A program made the translations under genes and the position numbers. The notes beneath the pieces are model-generated. The model searched no databases. It was not told the origin of the DNA and worked only from the letters and a program-made list of their open reading frames with translations. Shown here one piece after another: positions 7,966-16,262 of a stretch of DNA of 64,000 nucleotides (its first letter is position 1; every line of letters begins with the position of its first letter). Location of the stretch: contig NZ_FZNN01000008.1 of the NCBI RefSeq assembly GCF_900188035.1, positions 124,001-188,000 on the forward strand, given 5' to 3'. The stretch is from Puniceibacterium sediminis (lineage in GTDB: Bacteria > Pseudomonadota > Alphaproteobacteria > Rhodobacterales > Rhodobacteraceae).

Positions 7966-8757
7966 TCAGCCCCGACCGGGGCGTCGGAACAGTGTCGTCA
8001 CGGCAAAGAATATCGCAGCGACGCAGACCATCGACGGCCCCGCAGGTGTGTCGAGCAGGAATGCCCCCTGCAACCCGCCAAGTGCGGCCAGCCCGCCGAT
8101 CACGGCAGCGAGGACGGCCATTCGTTCCGGTGTCGTGCTAAGCGCACGCGCGGCGGCGGCGGGGATGATCAGCATCGCGCCGATCAGCAGCGCGCCAACC
8201 ACCTTGATCGCGACCGCAACCACGATGGCCAAGGCAAGCGTCAGCACCAGCTGTTCGCGGCGCGGATTGATACCGGCGGAATAGGCCAGATCCGGTGACA
8301 GCGTGGACAGCAGCAGCTGTTGCCAGCGCGCCCAGAGCAGGCCAAGCACGACCGCAGCGCCGCCCCAGATCACCAGCAGATCGCCCTTGGACACCGCAAG
8401 GATATCGCCGAACAGGTAGGCCGAGAGGTCAATCCGCACCCCGGGCAGAAAGGTCACGGCCACAAGCCCGAAGGCCAGCGACGAATGTGCCAGCACCCCC
8501 AGCATCGTGTCCATCCCGTAGCCGCGCCCGGACAGCGACGACACTGTCACGGCCATGGCCAGAGCCACGGCCAGTGCCCCGGCAAAGACCGACATCGACA
8601 GCGCCAGTGACAGCACGACGCCCAGGATTGCCGCATGGGCCGTGGCATCGCCGAAATAGGCCATGCGGCGCCAGACCACGAAACACCCCAAGGGTGCTGC
8701 GGCCAGTGCCACGCCCAGCCCGGCCAGCGCCGCGCGGATCAGAAAATCGTCCAGCAT
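7966..8757 (-). CDS. znuB: Zinc ABC transporter permease
   Basis: Inner-membrane permease of the ZnuABC high-affinity zinc importer, 263 aa with about eight hydrophobic helices. Family marks are VVWRRMAYFGDATAHAAILG near the N-terminus, AYLFGDILAVSKGDL in the middle and VKVVGALLIGAMLIIPAAAA-like sequence (read IKVVGALLIGAMLIIPAA) near residue 185. Its ATG shares one base with the znuC stop (TGATG), so it is translated from the zur-znuC-znuB message. Confidence 0.95.
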   Translation of the reverse strand: MLDDFLIRAALAGLGVALAAAPLGCFVVWRRMAYFGDATAHAAILGVVLSLALSMSVFAGALAVALAMAVTVSSLSGRGYGMDTMLGVLAHSSLAFGLVAVTFLPGVRIDLSAYLFGDILAVSKGDLLVIWGGAAVVLGLLWARWQQLLLSTLSPDLAYSAGINPRREQLVLTLALAIVVAVAIKVVGALLIGAMLIIPAAAARALSTTPERMAVLAAVIGGLAALGGLQGAFLLDTPAGPSMVCVAAIFFAVTTLFRRPGRG

Positions 8758-9602
8758 CAGTGGGTTTTCTCCGTCTTGGGTGCCTGTGCGCCATGTGCGT
8801 GGTCATGGCTGTGGCTATGGTGCTCGTGGACGTGCCCATGGTCGTGATGCGCATGTCCGTGGTCATGGCTGTGGGTGTGTTCATGCCGGTAGAGCGCCAG
8901 CGCGCCTTGCGTGCCCGAGCCGAACAGCGCGCGGTATTCGGCGGCCTGCGCCACCACGTCAGGTGTCCCGGCGCAGCAGACATGGCCGTTGAGACAGACA
9001 ACCCTGTCCGAGGCCGCCATGACGACGTGGAGTTCGTGGCTGACCATCAGCACGGCACAGCCGAGCCGCCCCCGGATATGTTCGATCTGCCGGTAAAAGG
9101 CCGCTGATCCCGGCTGATCAAGCCCTTGGGTCGGTTCGTCCAGCAGCAGGATCTCGGGTTTGTTCAGCAATGCGCGGGCGAGCAGCACGCGCTGAAACTG
9201 GCCACCGGACAGATCGGCCAGCTGACGGTGTTCCAGTGCCCCGGCCCCGGCTTCGGTCAGCACCGCTTCGCGTTCCTGCGCCGTGACGCGGCGCGGCAGA
9301 TCCAGAAACCGCCCCACGGTAATCGGCAGGGTCGGGTCAACTTGCAGCTTTTGCGGCACATAGCCCAGCCGCAGCCCCCGCTTGCGGACCACCTGACCCG
9401 CGGCCAGCGGCAGCGCCCCGATCAGCGCGCGCAAAAGCGTGGATTTGCCAGAGCCGTTCGGGCCGACGATGGTCACGATCTCTTCGGCGTGCACTGCCAG
9501 ATCGACGCCCTGCAATGCCACCGACCGGCCATAGCGCACCGAGAGGCTACGCGCCTCGATCAGGGGTTGGGTGGTGTCGTGTTTGCCCCCGCTCATGATC
9601 AT
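8757..9602 (-). CDS. znuC: Zinc ABC transporter ATP-binding protein with His-rich C-terminal tail
   Basis: ATPase of the zinc importer, 281 aa. Walker A GPNGSGKSTLLRAL, signature LSGGQFQRVLLARALL, Walker B ILLLDEPTQGLDQ and the H-loop MVSHELHVVM are intact. The last ~45 residues hold a remarkable His/Asp tail with about 17 histidines in 31 residues before GAQAPKTEKTH; this looks like a zinc-binding extension facing the cytoplasm. The start at 9602 overlaps the zur stop (ATGA). A second Met two codons later is equally possible. Confidence 0.95.
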   Translation of the reverse strand: MIMSGGKHDTTQPLIEARSLSVRYGRSVALQGVDLAVHAEEIVTIVGPNGSGKSTLLRALIGALPLAAGQVVRKRGLRLGYVPQKLQVDPTLPITVGRFLDLPRRVTAQEREAVLTEAGAGALEHRQLADLSGGQFQRVLLARALLNKPEILLLDEPTQGLDQPGSAAFYRQIEHIRGRLGCAVLMVSHELHVVMAASDRVVCLNGHVCCAGTPDVVAQAAEYRALFGSGTQGALALYRHEHTHSHDHGHAHHDHGHVHEHHSHSHDHAHGAQAPKTEKTH

Positions 9603-10081
9603 GCTGCGACCTCGGGCTGGCAGGTGGGGCACAGGCCTTCGGCCTCGATCACCATGCGTTCGACGGCGAAACCCAGTTCTGCGGCGGCGTCGCAGACCGT
9701 GTTGGTCGCGTCGGCGATATGTGCCTCGGCCACGGCGTCGCATTTGCGACAGATCAGAAAGGCCGGCGCGTGGCGTTCCCCGGGATGGGCGCAGGCGACA
9801 AAGGCGTTCAGGCGTTCAATCTTGTGCGCAAAGCCATTTTTCACGAGGAATTCCAATGCCCTATAGGCCACGGGCGGCTGCGATCCCAACCCTTCGGCGC
9901 GCAGGTGATCCAGCACGTCATAGGCCCCCATGGCGCGATGTTCCTGCAGCAGGATTTCGACCACCCGGCGGCGCACGGGCGTCAGTTGCAACCCCTTGTC
10001 GGCGCAGGCATCCGAAACGGTGCGAAGGTTCGAGGCGATACAGCTTTTGTGATCGTGGTGTTCAAATCCGACGGCATCCAT
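9599..10081 (-). CDS. zur: Zinc uptake regulator, Fur family
   Basis: Zinc-responsive repressor, 160 aa. It has an N-terminal winged helix (GLQLTPVRRRVVEIL, then PPVAYRALEFLVKNGFAHKI) and a C-terminal metal/dimer domain with FLICRKCDAVAEAH and the final CPTC pair. Structural-zinc CxxC pairs mark Zur rather than Fur or Mur. It is the first gene of the zur-znuC-znuB operon and is divergent from znuA, with a palindromic operator in the shared promoter, so it probably represses both directions and itself. Confidence 0.93.
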   Translation of the reverse strand: MDAVGFEHHDHKSCIASNLRTVSDACADKGLQLTPVRRRVVEILLQEHRAMGAYDVLDHLRAEGLGSQPPVAYRALEFLVKNGFAHKIERLNAFVACAHPGERHAPAFLICRKCDAVAEAHIADATNTVCDAAAELGFAVERMVIEAEGLCPTCQPEVAA

Positions 10082-10125
10082 GGCGTCACCCCGCGTTTGG
10101 GTTTCATTGCGTTTGGGGATTGATA

Positions 10126-10140
10126 TGTTATATCATAACA
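10126..10140. promoter_or_regulatory. Zur-box palindrome between zur and znuA
   Basis: TGTTAT (10126-10131), a 3-base spacer ATC, and ATAACA (10135-10140) form a perfect 15-base inverted repeat in the 170-base divergent promoter. This matches the known alphaproteobacterial Zur operator style (TGTTAT-rich palindrome). It is placed to control znuA to the right and zur-znuCB to the left. Confidence 0.88.
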
Positions 10141-10251
10141 CCTAACAAGCACTAAATCTCACATCGCACGGTTCCGGACGCAACGCACAAAACGCGAACT
10201 GCCCGTGCCTGCACCCGCTGACCGCCGAAACACCACGCAAAAGGATATCCC

Positions 10252-11217
10252 ATGCTGAAACGTCTCCTCCTCCCGGCCCTGCTGGCCACGACCACTGCCG
10301 CGCTTGCCGAGGTACCAAAGGTTGCCACCGATATCGCCCCGGTTCAGGGCCTTGTTGCCGCTGTCATGGGGGATCTTGGCCAGCCCGCGCTGGTTGTGCC
10401 CCGGGGTGCCTCGCCGCATGATCACGCCCTGCGACCGTCCGAGGCGGGCCATCTGCAAGGCGCGGATCTGGTCGTCTGGATAGGTCCGGACCTTATGCCC
10501 AACCTTGTCAAACCGCTTGAGACCTTGGCCGGTGGCGCCCTGATCATGACCCTGGCCGATCTGCCGGGCAGCCACCTGTTGCCAAGCCGGACCGAGGCGG
10601 TGTTTGGCGAGGTGGAGGATCACGGGCACGACGACGAGCATGGCGATGAGCATGAGGCAGAGGATCACGGCGCGGAGCATGACCATGGCGATGCGGCCCA
10701 TGATCCGCATCTGTGGCTTGACCCGGACAACGCGCTGCTCTGGCTAGATGCGATCGCGACGCAGCTCTCGAAGCTTGACCCGGACAATGCCGACACCTAC
10801 GCCGCCAATGCTGCCGCCGCCAAGGCAGCCGTAACCGCAGCGGTCGGTCAGGCGCAGGCCCGCCTGTCGCCGGTGCATGAGACCCCCTACCTGTCGCTCC
10901 ACGATGCCTATCAGTATTTCGAAGAAGTCTTTGATCTGCACCCGCTTGGCGCCATTTCCCTGAGCGATGCGACCACCCCCGGGCCTGCCCGGCTGGCATC
11001 CCTGCGCGCAGCCCTGATGCAGCGCGGCGTGACCTGCGTTCTGGCGGAACCGGGTGGACCGGAGGGGTTTTTGCAGGCCCTGGGCGATACGGCATCGTTG
11101 CAGGTGAGCGAAGTCGACCCCCTTGGTGCAGCCCTTCCCGATGGCGCGGGTTTTTATCCTGCGCTGATCACCGACACGGCGGACCGGATCGCGGATTGTC
11201 TGACACCGGCCAGCTGA
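10252..11217 (+). CDS. znuA: Zinc ABC transporter substrate-binding protein
   Basis: Periplasmic zinc receptor, 321 aa, with a signal peptide (residues 1-19, ending ALA). Zinc ligands are recognisable: the His in RGASPHDHALRPSEA (about residue 56), the His in HDPHLWLDP (about 150) and the Asp/Glu late in the protein. Between them is a typical ZnuA His/Asp/Glu-rich flexible loop at about residues 122-148 (starts DHGHDDEHGDEHE). It is transcribed alone and divergently from zur, and is followed by a strong hairpin. Confidence 0.95.
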   Translation: MLKRLLLPALLATTTAALAEVPKVATDIAPVQGLVAAVMGDLGQPALVVPRGASPHDHALRPSEAGHLQGADLVVWIGPDLMPNLVKPLETLAGGALIMTLADLPGSHLLPSRTEAVFGEVEDHGHDDEHGDEHEAEDHGAEHDHGDAAHDPHLWLDPDNALLWLDAIATQLSKLDPDNADTYAANAAAAKAAVTAAVGQAQARLSPVHETPYLSLHDAYQYFEEVFDLHPLGAISLSDATTPGPARLASLRAALMQRGVTCVLAEPGGPEGFLQALGDTASLQVSEVDPLGAALPDGAGFYPALITDTADRIADCLTPAS

Positions 11218-11242
11218 GCCAGGCTGCGACCATTGATCTAAA

Positions 11243-11267
11243 CCGGGCTGTCGGCTTGACAGCCCGG
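11243..11267 (+). terminator. Hairpin downstream of znuA
   Basis: Perfect 10-bp stem CCGGGCTGTC (11243-11252) and GACAGCCCGG (11258-11267) with a 5-base loop GGCTT, 25 bases after the znuA stop. No clear T-tract follows, so it may be a GC-rich terminator or an mRNA end protector. Confidence 0.6.
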
Positions 11268-11308
11268 TGATGACAGGGCTTTTCTGCGCACACTCAGGAA
11301 AGCGCCCC

Positions 11309-12562
11309 ATGACCCAGACCCAAGATTTGCGTGCCCTTGCGCGCCGCCTGTTCGACGCGGCTGTTACCGCCGCCGATCCCGCATTGGCCGTGCGTCGGCA
11401 GCTGGCGCTGACGCCGCTGCCGCAACCCAAGGGCCGCACCGTGCTGATCGCGGTGGGCAAGGCCGCGCCGACCATGCTGGCCGAGGCGCTGAAACACGTC
11501 AGCGGCCCGTTTGAGGCACTGGCCGTCACCCATCATGAGAATACGCAAAAGGTACCCGGTGCCCGGGTGCTGAACGCGGGCCACCCGGTGCCCGATGCAG
11601 CCGGTGAAGCCGCGGGTCAGGCGGTGATGGATCTGCTCGATACCTGCGGGGCCGAGGATCAGGTGATCGCGCTGATTTCGGGCGGGGGTTCGGCGCTGCT
11701 GCCTGCCCCGATCAAGGGGCTGACCCTGGCCGACAAGGCAGCGGTCAATCAGGTGCTGCTGTCAGGCGGCCTTGATATCGTTGCGATGAATCTGGTGCGA
11801 CAGCAGTTGTCAAAGCTGAAGGGCGGCGGTTTCCTGCGCCGTGCGGCGCCTGCCCCTGTGACCGCGCTGATCCTATCGGACGTCATCGGCGACGATCTGC
11901 GCGCCATCGCATCGGGTCCCACGGTCGGGCCCATCGGCACCGCAGCCGAGGCGCGCGCCATGCTGGAACGGCATGGTCTTTGGGACAAGCTGCCCGCGTC
12001 AGCACGCGACGCACTGGCCACGGCCCGCGCGGTCGAACCGGTGCCAGAGGCGATCAACATCATGGTCGGGTCGAACGGTCAGTCGGTGACGGCAATGGCC
12101 GACCTGGCCCGGGTCGAGGGCTGGGCCGTGCGCCAGTCAGCCACGCCATTGGTTGGTGATGTGGATTCGGCGGCGCAAGAGGTTCTGGCCCTGATGACCC
12201 CGGTCGAGGTGCCCACGGCACTGCTGTTTGGCGGTGAAACCACGGTGATCCTGCGCGGCGACGGGCGTGGCGGACGCAATCAGGAACTTGCCCTGCGCGT
12301 GGCGTTGTCCGCCCCCGATCTGGCGCAGGACTGGCTGTTCCTGTCAGGCGGCACCGACGGGCGCGACGGACCCACCGATGCGGCTGGTGGGGTGGTGGAC
12401 TCAGGCACTATTAACCGGATTTCCGGGGCGGGTCAGGATGTCGGCAAGCTGTTGGAAAACAACGACAGTTATGCGGCTTTGGCGGCGGCGGGCGATTTGC
12501 TGATGACGGGGGCCACGGGCACAAATGTGGCCGATGTTCAGGTGCTGCTGATCCGGCCGTGA
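11309..12562 (+). CDS. ttuD: Glycerate 2-kinase / hydroxypyruvate reductase-type (MOFRL family)
   Basis: A 417-aa cytoplasmic enzyme of the GckA/TtuD family that phosphorylates D-glycerate to 2-phosphoglycerate (some members were originally called hydroxypyruvate reductases). It shows VLIAVGKAAPTMLAEAL, VTHHENTQKVPGARV, the glycine-rich LISGGGSALLPAPIKGLTL, ILSDVIGDDLRAIASGPT, and the C-terminal MOFRL-domain segment FGGETTVILRGDGRGGRNQE with FLSGGTDGRDGPTDAAGG. The ATG at 11309, with GGAA about 10 bases upstream, fits family length; an in-frame ATG at 11267 falls in the znuA terminator hairpin. Confidence 0.9.
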   Translation: MTQTQDLRALARRLFDAAVTAADPALAVRRQLALTPLPQPKGRTVLIAVGKAAPTMLAEALKHVSGPFEALAVTHHENTQKVPGARVLNAGHPVPDAAGEAAGQAVMDLLDTCGAEDQVIALISGGGSALLPAPIKGLTLADKAAVNQVLLSGGLDIVAMNLVRQQLSKLKGGGFLRRAAPAPVTALILSDVIGDDLRAIASGPTVGPIGTAAEARAMLERHGLWDKLPASARDALATARAVEPVPEAINIMVGSNGQSVTAMADLARVEGWAVRQSATPLVGDVDSAAQEVLALMTPVEVPTALLFGGETTVILRGDGRGGRNQELALRVALSAPDLAQDWLFLSGGTDGRDGPTDAAGGVVDSGTINRISGAGQDVGKLLENNDSYAALAAAGDLLMTGATGTNVADVQVLLIRP

Positions 12563-12655
12563 GGCGGGTAGCGCAAATTGACAACCAACCCCACGAGGTT
12601 GTCAGATAGACTAGGCTCGGAAGCCAAGCTCCCAGCCCGGAATCAAGCGCACAGC

Positions 12656-12693
12656 GCGCCGGGCAGCGCCTGCCCGTTTGGGCGGGCTGGCGC
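12656..12693. repeat. GC-rich hairpin repeat between convergent ttuD and pxpA
   Basis: Begins with GCGCCGGGCAGCGCCTGC (12656-12673). A hairpin GCGCC-T-GCCCG/TTTG/GGCGGG-CT-GGCGC spans 12666-12693 and is followed by TTT. The opening 18-mer recurs with one mismatch at 21325-21342. It is probably a dispersed intergenic repeat serving as a bidirectional terminator. Confidence 0.5.
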
Positions 12694-12804
12694 TTTGGTG
12701 AGGTTAGCGCGGATATCGGAGGTAAGAGGGTGGTTGAGGGATAAAGTGCCCTGCTCATAGGTTGGCAGCGCCACCCCACGGGCAGGCGCGGCCCTCTGGT
12801 GCGC

Positions 12805-13596
12805 TCAACCTTGGACCGAAACCTTACCGACCCGACCCGCAAAGGGCTTCAGGGTCACGCCGTCGGCTTCCAGCGCCGCCTTGACCGACCGGGCGATGTC
12901 CAGCGCGGTCTTGCCGTCGCCATGCAAACAGATCGTGTCGACCGCCGCCGGGATACGCTTGCCGCTTTCTGTCACGATGGCCCCTGCCGCGACCATTTCC
13001 ACCATCCGCCGACCGGCGAGTTCTGGGTCATGGATCACCGCGCCGGGTTGGCTGCGATCAACCAGCGTCGCATCGTCGTTATAGGCGCGGTCGGCAAAAA
13101 TTTCACCTGCCCAGTTACAGCCCAAAGCTTCGACCGCGTCCTGCTGCGCCGTCGCGGCCAGCACCATCACGATGATATCCGGGTCCACGTCCAGCGCGCC
13201 CTGATAACAGGCGCGCGCCATCGCCGCGTCGGCAGAGGCCATGTTGGCCAGCATCCCGTGCAGTTTCAGATGCCGGACAGTGCCCCCTTCGGCCGCAGCC
13301 ATCGCCCGGGCCGCGCCCAGTTGGTAGCGGACCAGATTGCGTAAGGAGCCGTGCGGCAGGTCCATTCGGCGGCGGCCAAATCCCTGAAGGTCGGGAAACC
13401 CGGGATGCGCGCCGATGCCGGTGCCACTGGCCACCGCTTCGCGCATCGTCGTGGCCATCACGTCCCAGTCGCCGGCATGAAATCCACAGGCGACATTGGC
13501 CGATGTCACGACGCGCAGCAATTCCGCGTCCGTGCCCATCACCCAGGGGCCAAAGCTTTCGCCCATGTCGGCGTTCAGATCGACGGTTCTGGTCAT
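12805..13596 (-). CDS. pxpA: 5-oxoprolinase subunit A (LamB/YcsF family)
   Basis: Subunit A of the ATP-dependent 5-oxoprolinase PxpABC, which opens 5-oxo-L-proline (pyroglutamate) to glutamate. The 263-aa product has the family hallmarks VDLNADMGESFGPW at the N-terminus, ANVACGFHAGDWDVM, GAHPGFPDLQGFGRR, VRHLKLHGMLANM and DTICLHGDGKTALDIA. It is the last gene of the long minus-strand operon and lies 11 bases after pxpC. It is complete, with no unusual features. Confidence 0.95.
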   Translation of the reverse strand: MTRTVDLNADMGESFGPWVMGTDAELLRVVTSANVACGFHAGDWDVMATTMREAVASGTGIGAHPGFPDLQGFGRRRMDLPHGSLRNLVRYQLGAARAMAAAEGGTVRHLKLHGMLANMASADAAMARACYQGALDVDPDIIVMVLAATAQQDAVEALGCNWAGEIFADRAYNDDATLVDRSQPGAVIHDPELAGRRMVEMVAAGAIVTESGKRIPAAVDTICLHGDGKTALDIARSVKAALEADGVTLKPFAGRVGKVSVQG

Positions 13597-13607
13597 GTCA
13601 TCTCTCC

Positions 13608-14615
13608 TTAAATATCACCGCCTGCGGTCACGCCGCTGATCAGCTGGTAGGACAGCAGATCGCGGATGTCGTGCGGGTCGCGCACCAGCGGTTTGATCTG
13701 CCGGGGCAGGCCTTTGATCTCGGCGCGAAAGCGGCGCTCAGCCTCAAGCGCGTCTGCCATGGTCACAAAGCGGAATTCCAGTGTCGCGCCTGCCGGGGCC
13801 TGCGCCACGCGCGGCAGATCGCAGGGCAGCACGGTGCCAATGCGGGGATAGCCGCCGGTGGTCTGGCTTTCGGCCATCAGCACAAAGGGCGCGCCGTCGC
13901 CGGTCACCTGAATATCGCCCGGTACGATCATTTCCGACACGACCGACAGCCCGCCCGACACGCTGAAACCTTCGCCCTGACTGTCGAGGCGAACGCCCAT
14001 CCGATTGGCGCGGGTGTCACGTTTGAAACGGGTCTTGGCAAAACGGTCGCGCTGATCCTGCGGGAACAATTCGGTTTGAAGGCTGGGGACGACACGCACA
14101 GTGCCGCCATTGAACCGGTCGGCTTGCGGCAGGTGCAGGCCCGTGTCGCCGCCCACGTCTGTGCCCAGCGGCAGGCGATCCCCCGCTGCGACGGGTTTGC
14201 CCAAGCCTGCGGCGAGATGAGTCGAGCGGGCACCCAGCACTTGCGGGACGTCGATGCCGCCACCCACATGCAGATAGCCATAGGCGCCTGCAGTCACCGG
14301 GCCGATGTCCAGAATGGCGCCCTTGGGTAGCAGATGGGATGCCCCCCAGGTCAGGTTTGCGCCGTCCAGTGTCACCCGCATCGGCGCGCCGGTCAGGGCG
14401 ATGCGCGTGTCGCGATCCACCTCAAACCGGCCACCCGTCCCGGCCATTTCCAGCACGGCAAGGTCTGCCCCCTGCCCCAGCAGTGCGGCCCCTTCGGCAA
14501 GCGCCAGCCGGTCCATCGCGCCGCCGCGTGACAGGCCAAAGGCCAGTGTGCCACTGCGGCCCATGTCCTGCACCGTTATTCCGGGACCTGCGCGGTGGAC
14601 TGTCAGCAGGCTCAT
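13608..14615 (-). CDS. pxpC: 5-oxoprolinase subunit C (biotin-dependent carboxylase-like domain)
   Basis: Subunit C of 5-oxoprolinase, 335 aa, related to KipA and the allophanate-hydrolase-associated domain. Characteristic segments are GPGITVQDMGRSGTLAFGLS, GGAMDRLALAEGAALLG, GYLHVGGGIDVPQVLGARST and the late MAESQTTGGYPRIGTVLPCDLPRVAQ. Its ATG overlaps the pxpB stop (ATGA), as is normal for this complex. Confidence 0.94.
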   Translation of the reverse strand: MSLLTVHRAGPGITVQDMGRSGTLAFGLSRGGAMDRLALAEGAALLGQGADLAVLEMAGTGGRFEVDRDTRIALTGAPMRVTLDGANLTWGASHLLPKGAILDIGPVTAGAYGYLHVGGGIDVPQVLGARSTHLAAGLGKPVAAGDRLPLGTDVGGDTGLHLPQADRFNGGTVRVVPSLQTELFPQDQRDRFAKTRFKRDTRANRMGVRLDSQGEGFSVSGGLSVVSEMIVPGDIQVTGDGAPFVLMAESQTTGGYPRIGTVLPCDLPRVAQAPAGATLEFRFVTMADALEAERRFRAEIKGLPRQIKPLVRDPHDIRDLLSYQLISGVTAGGDI

Positions 14616-15349
14616 CGGATCGCCTCTGATGTGGCGCCGCCATCGGGGTCTGCGTCCATATTGGCCAGATGTTCGGGGGCGGTGGGCACGAACTGCGCCT
14701 CATCCCCCGGGCGCAGGACGAAGGGCGTGTCGCTGTCGGGGCGAAACAGGCGAAAGGCGGTCTGGCCGATATGCCGCCAGCCGGTTGGGGTGGTGACCGA
14801 AAACAGCACGAGCTGGCGAATGGCGACCACCAGCGCGCCCATCGGCACGGTTGGTGTCAGCGCGTTCTGGCGGGGAATGTCCCAGACCTTTGGCAATTCA
14901 CCCAAATAGGGCTGACCGGGGGCGAAACCGATGGTGGTGACGCGGACCCGCGCGGATGAGATCGATTCGATGGCCTGTTCGACGGTGAGGCCTGCGACGG
15001 CAGCGGCCTCGGCCAGTTGCGGGGCGCGGTCGGTGCCGTAGACCGTGGGGATGCGGAAAAACCGCCGTCCCGCGGGCAGATCCGCCGAGGTCCAGTCCCT
15101 TTGCGCCAGCAGCTGTTCCAGCTGCGGTTTCAGTGCATCCGCGCCCGGCCCGAGCGGGTCGAACCTGAGATAGGTTGAAACGAGCGAGGTCGAGGTTTCC
15201 TCGACCCCGGTCCAGCCCGCCCGGTCGACAGCGGCGCGAAAGGCAAGGGCAGCGCGGTTGGCGGGTTCGGACAGGCGGTCGCCAAAGCTGACCAGAAGGC
15301 CGTCGGTGCCGACGCTGCGGATGCGCGGGAAGGCGGGGTTATCGGTCAT
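14612..15349 (-). CDS. pxpB: 5-oxoprolinase subunit B
   Basis: Subunit B (KipI-like), 245 aa. Family marks are GTDGLLVSFGDRLSEPANRAA near the start, FRIPTVYGTDRAPQLAEAA, TIGFAPGQPYLGELP (the invariant GFxPGFxY-like motif, here GFAPGQPYLGEL) and GWRHIGQTAFRLF. It overlaps the preceding BASS-like gene by 11 bases and pxpC by 4, so it sits in the middle of a tightly packed operon that couples uptake with pyroglutamate hydrolysis. Confidence 0.93.
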   Translation of the reverse strand: MTDNPAFPRIRSVGTDGLLVSFGDRLSEPANRAALAFRAAVDRAGWTGVEETSTSLVSTYLRFDPLGPGADALKPQLEQLLAQRDWTSADLPAGRRFFRIPTVYGTDRAPQLAEAAAVAGLTVEQAIESISSARVRVTTIGFAPGQPYLGELPKVWDIPRQNALTPTVPMGALVVAIRQLVLFSVTTPTGWRHIGQTAFRLFRPDSDTPFVLRPGDEAQFVPTAPEHLANMDADPDGGATSEAIR

Positions 15350-16259
15350 AAATACGCCTCAGCAGGATGGGTGTGAGGTACATGGGGATCTGGTAACAGC
15401 CGATAAAGACCAGCAGCGGATCGGTCACACCCACCGGCAGGGCGACCAGAAACAGCGCGATGTTGCGGTTGCCCGCGATGATCGACACCGGCACGGCCCA
15501 GCCCTGTGGCCCCCAGACCCGGCGCAGCAGCGCAAAGCTGATCAGTTGCAGTCCGAAATTCACCGCCACCACTGCCGCGAGCCAGATGGACAGCCGTGCC
15601 GGGTCGGTACGTGCGAGCGGGCCGATGGCCGACATGAGGCCCACGACGATCACCGCCAGCGCCAGCGCCGAAATGCCGTCGAGCGCGCGGGTCTGATCCT
15701 GTGACGGGCTTGGCAGGCAGAAGGCGCGGAGCGCGAAGCCGCCCGCCACCGCGAGCATGGTGACCATGATCAGCCGCATCACGGCGGCAAGCGCGGCCCC
15801 GGCCCCGCCAAGCTGCGGCAGCAGGGCAAGCAGCGGCAGCACCGTCAGCGGAAACAGCAGTGTGCCCAGCACCAATATGCGCATCGCCGGGGCGGGATCC
15901 TGCCCCGCCATGATCGCGAAATTCGGCGCGCCGGTGACCGAGGGGGCCGCCAGCATCAGCACCACGGCCAGCGCAAAAGGCGTGTCCAGCACGCCAAGAC
16001 CAGCGCAGATCGCAACGGCGATCAGGGGCAGTGCGACCTGCAACACCGCCACCACGCCCAGCGACCGCCGCCCCAGCGCCAGACCGCCCAGAGCCGCCCG
16101 TGGCCCGACCCGCAGCGCGGTGAGGAACAGCAGCAGCGCGACCAGTTCGGGCAGCCAGGGCCGCAGGGTTTGCGCCAGATCCGGCAGCACCAGCCCGGCC
16201 AGCAGCCCCAGCACAAGACAAAGCCGCGCGTGACGCGCAAGGAAATGCAGCAGGGTCAC
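15339..16259 (-). CDS. BASS-like (bile acid:sodium symporter family) membrane transporter
   Basis: A very hydrophobic 306-aa protein with about nine to ten membrane helices, Ala/Leu-rich throughout. Segments such as LVALLLFLTALRVGP, MLAAPSVTGAPNFAIMAGQD and VPVSIIAGNRNIALFLVALP resemble the two helical-hairpin repeats of the bile acid:sodium symporter/arsenite-permease-like fold. It lies between TRAP genes and pxpB with overlaps on both sides (4 bases from dctM, 11 into pxpB), so a role in pyroglutamate or a related organic anion is inferred. A second long frame over the same DNA (15346-16266) is Arg/Gly-rich and was rejected. Confidence 0.72.
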   Translation of the reverse strand: MTLLHFLARHARLCLVLGLLAGLVLPDLAQTLRPWLPELVALLLFLTALRVGPRAALGGLALGRRSLGVVAVLQVALPLIAVAICAGLGVLDTPFALAVVLMLAAPSVTGAPNFAIMAGQDPAPAMRILVLGTLLFPLTVLPLLALLPQLGGAGAALAAVMRLIMVTMLAVAGGFALRAFCLPSPSQDQTRALDGISALALAVIVVGLMSAIGPLARTDPARLSIWLAAVVAVNFGLQLISFALLRRVWGPQGWAVPVSIIAGNRNIALFLVALPVGVTDPLLVFIGCYQIPMYLTPILLRRIYDR

Positions 16260-16262
16260 GGG

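Noticed and set aside
12737-12749. 13-mer GGGATAAAGTGCC also present (minus strand) near 18260
   Set aside because: A shared 13-mer is expected many times by chance in 64 kb, and the flanks do not match.
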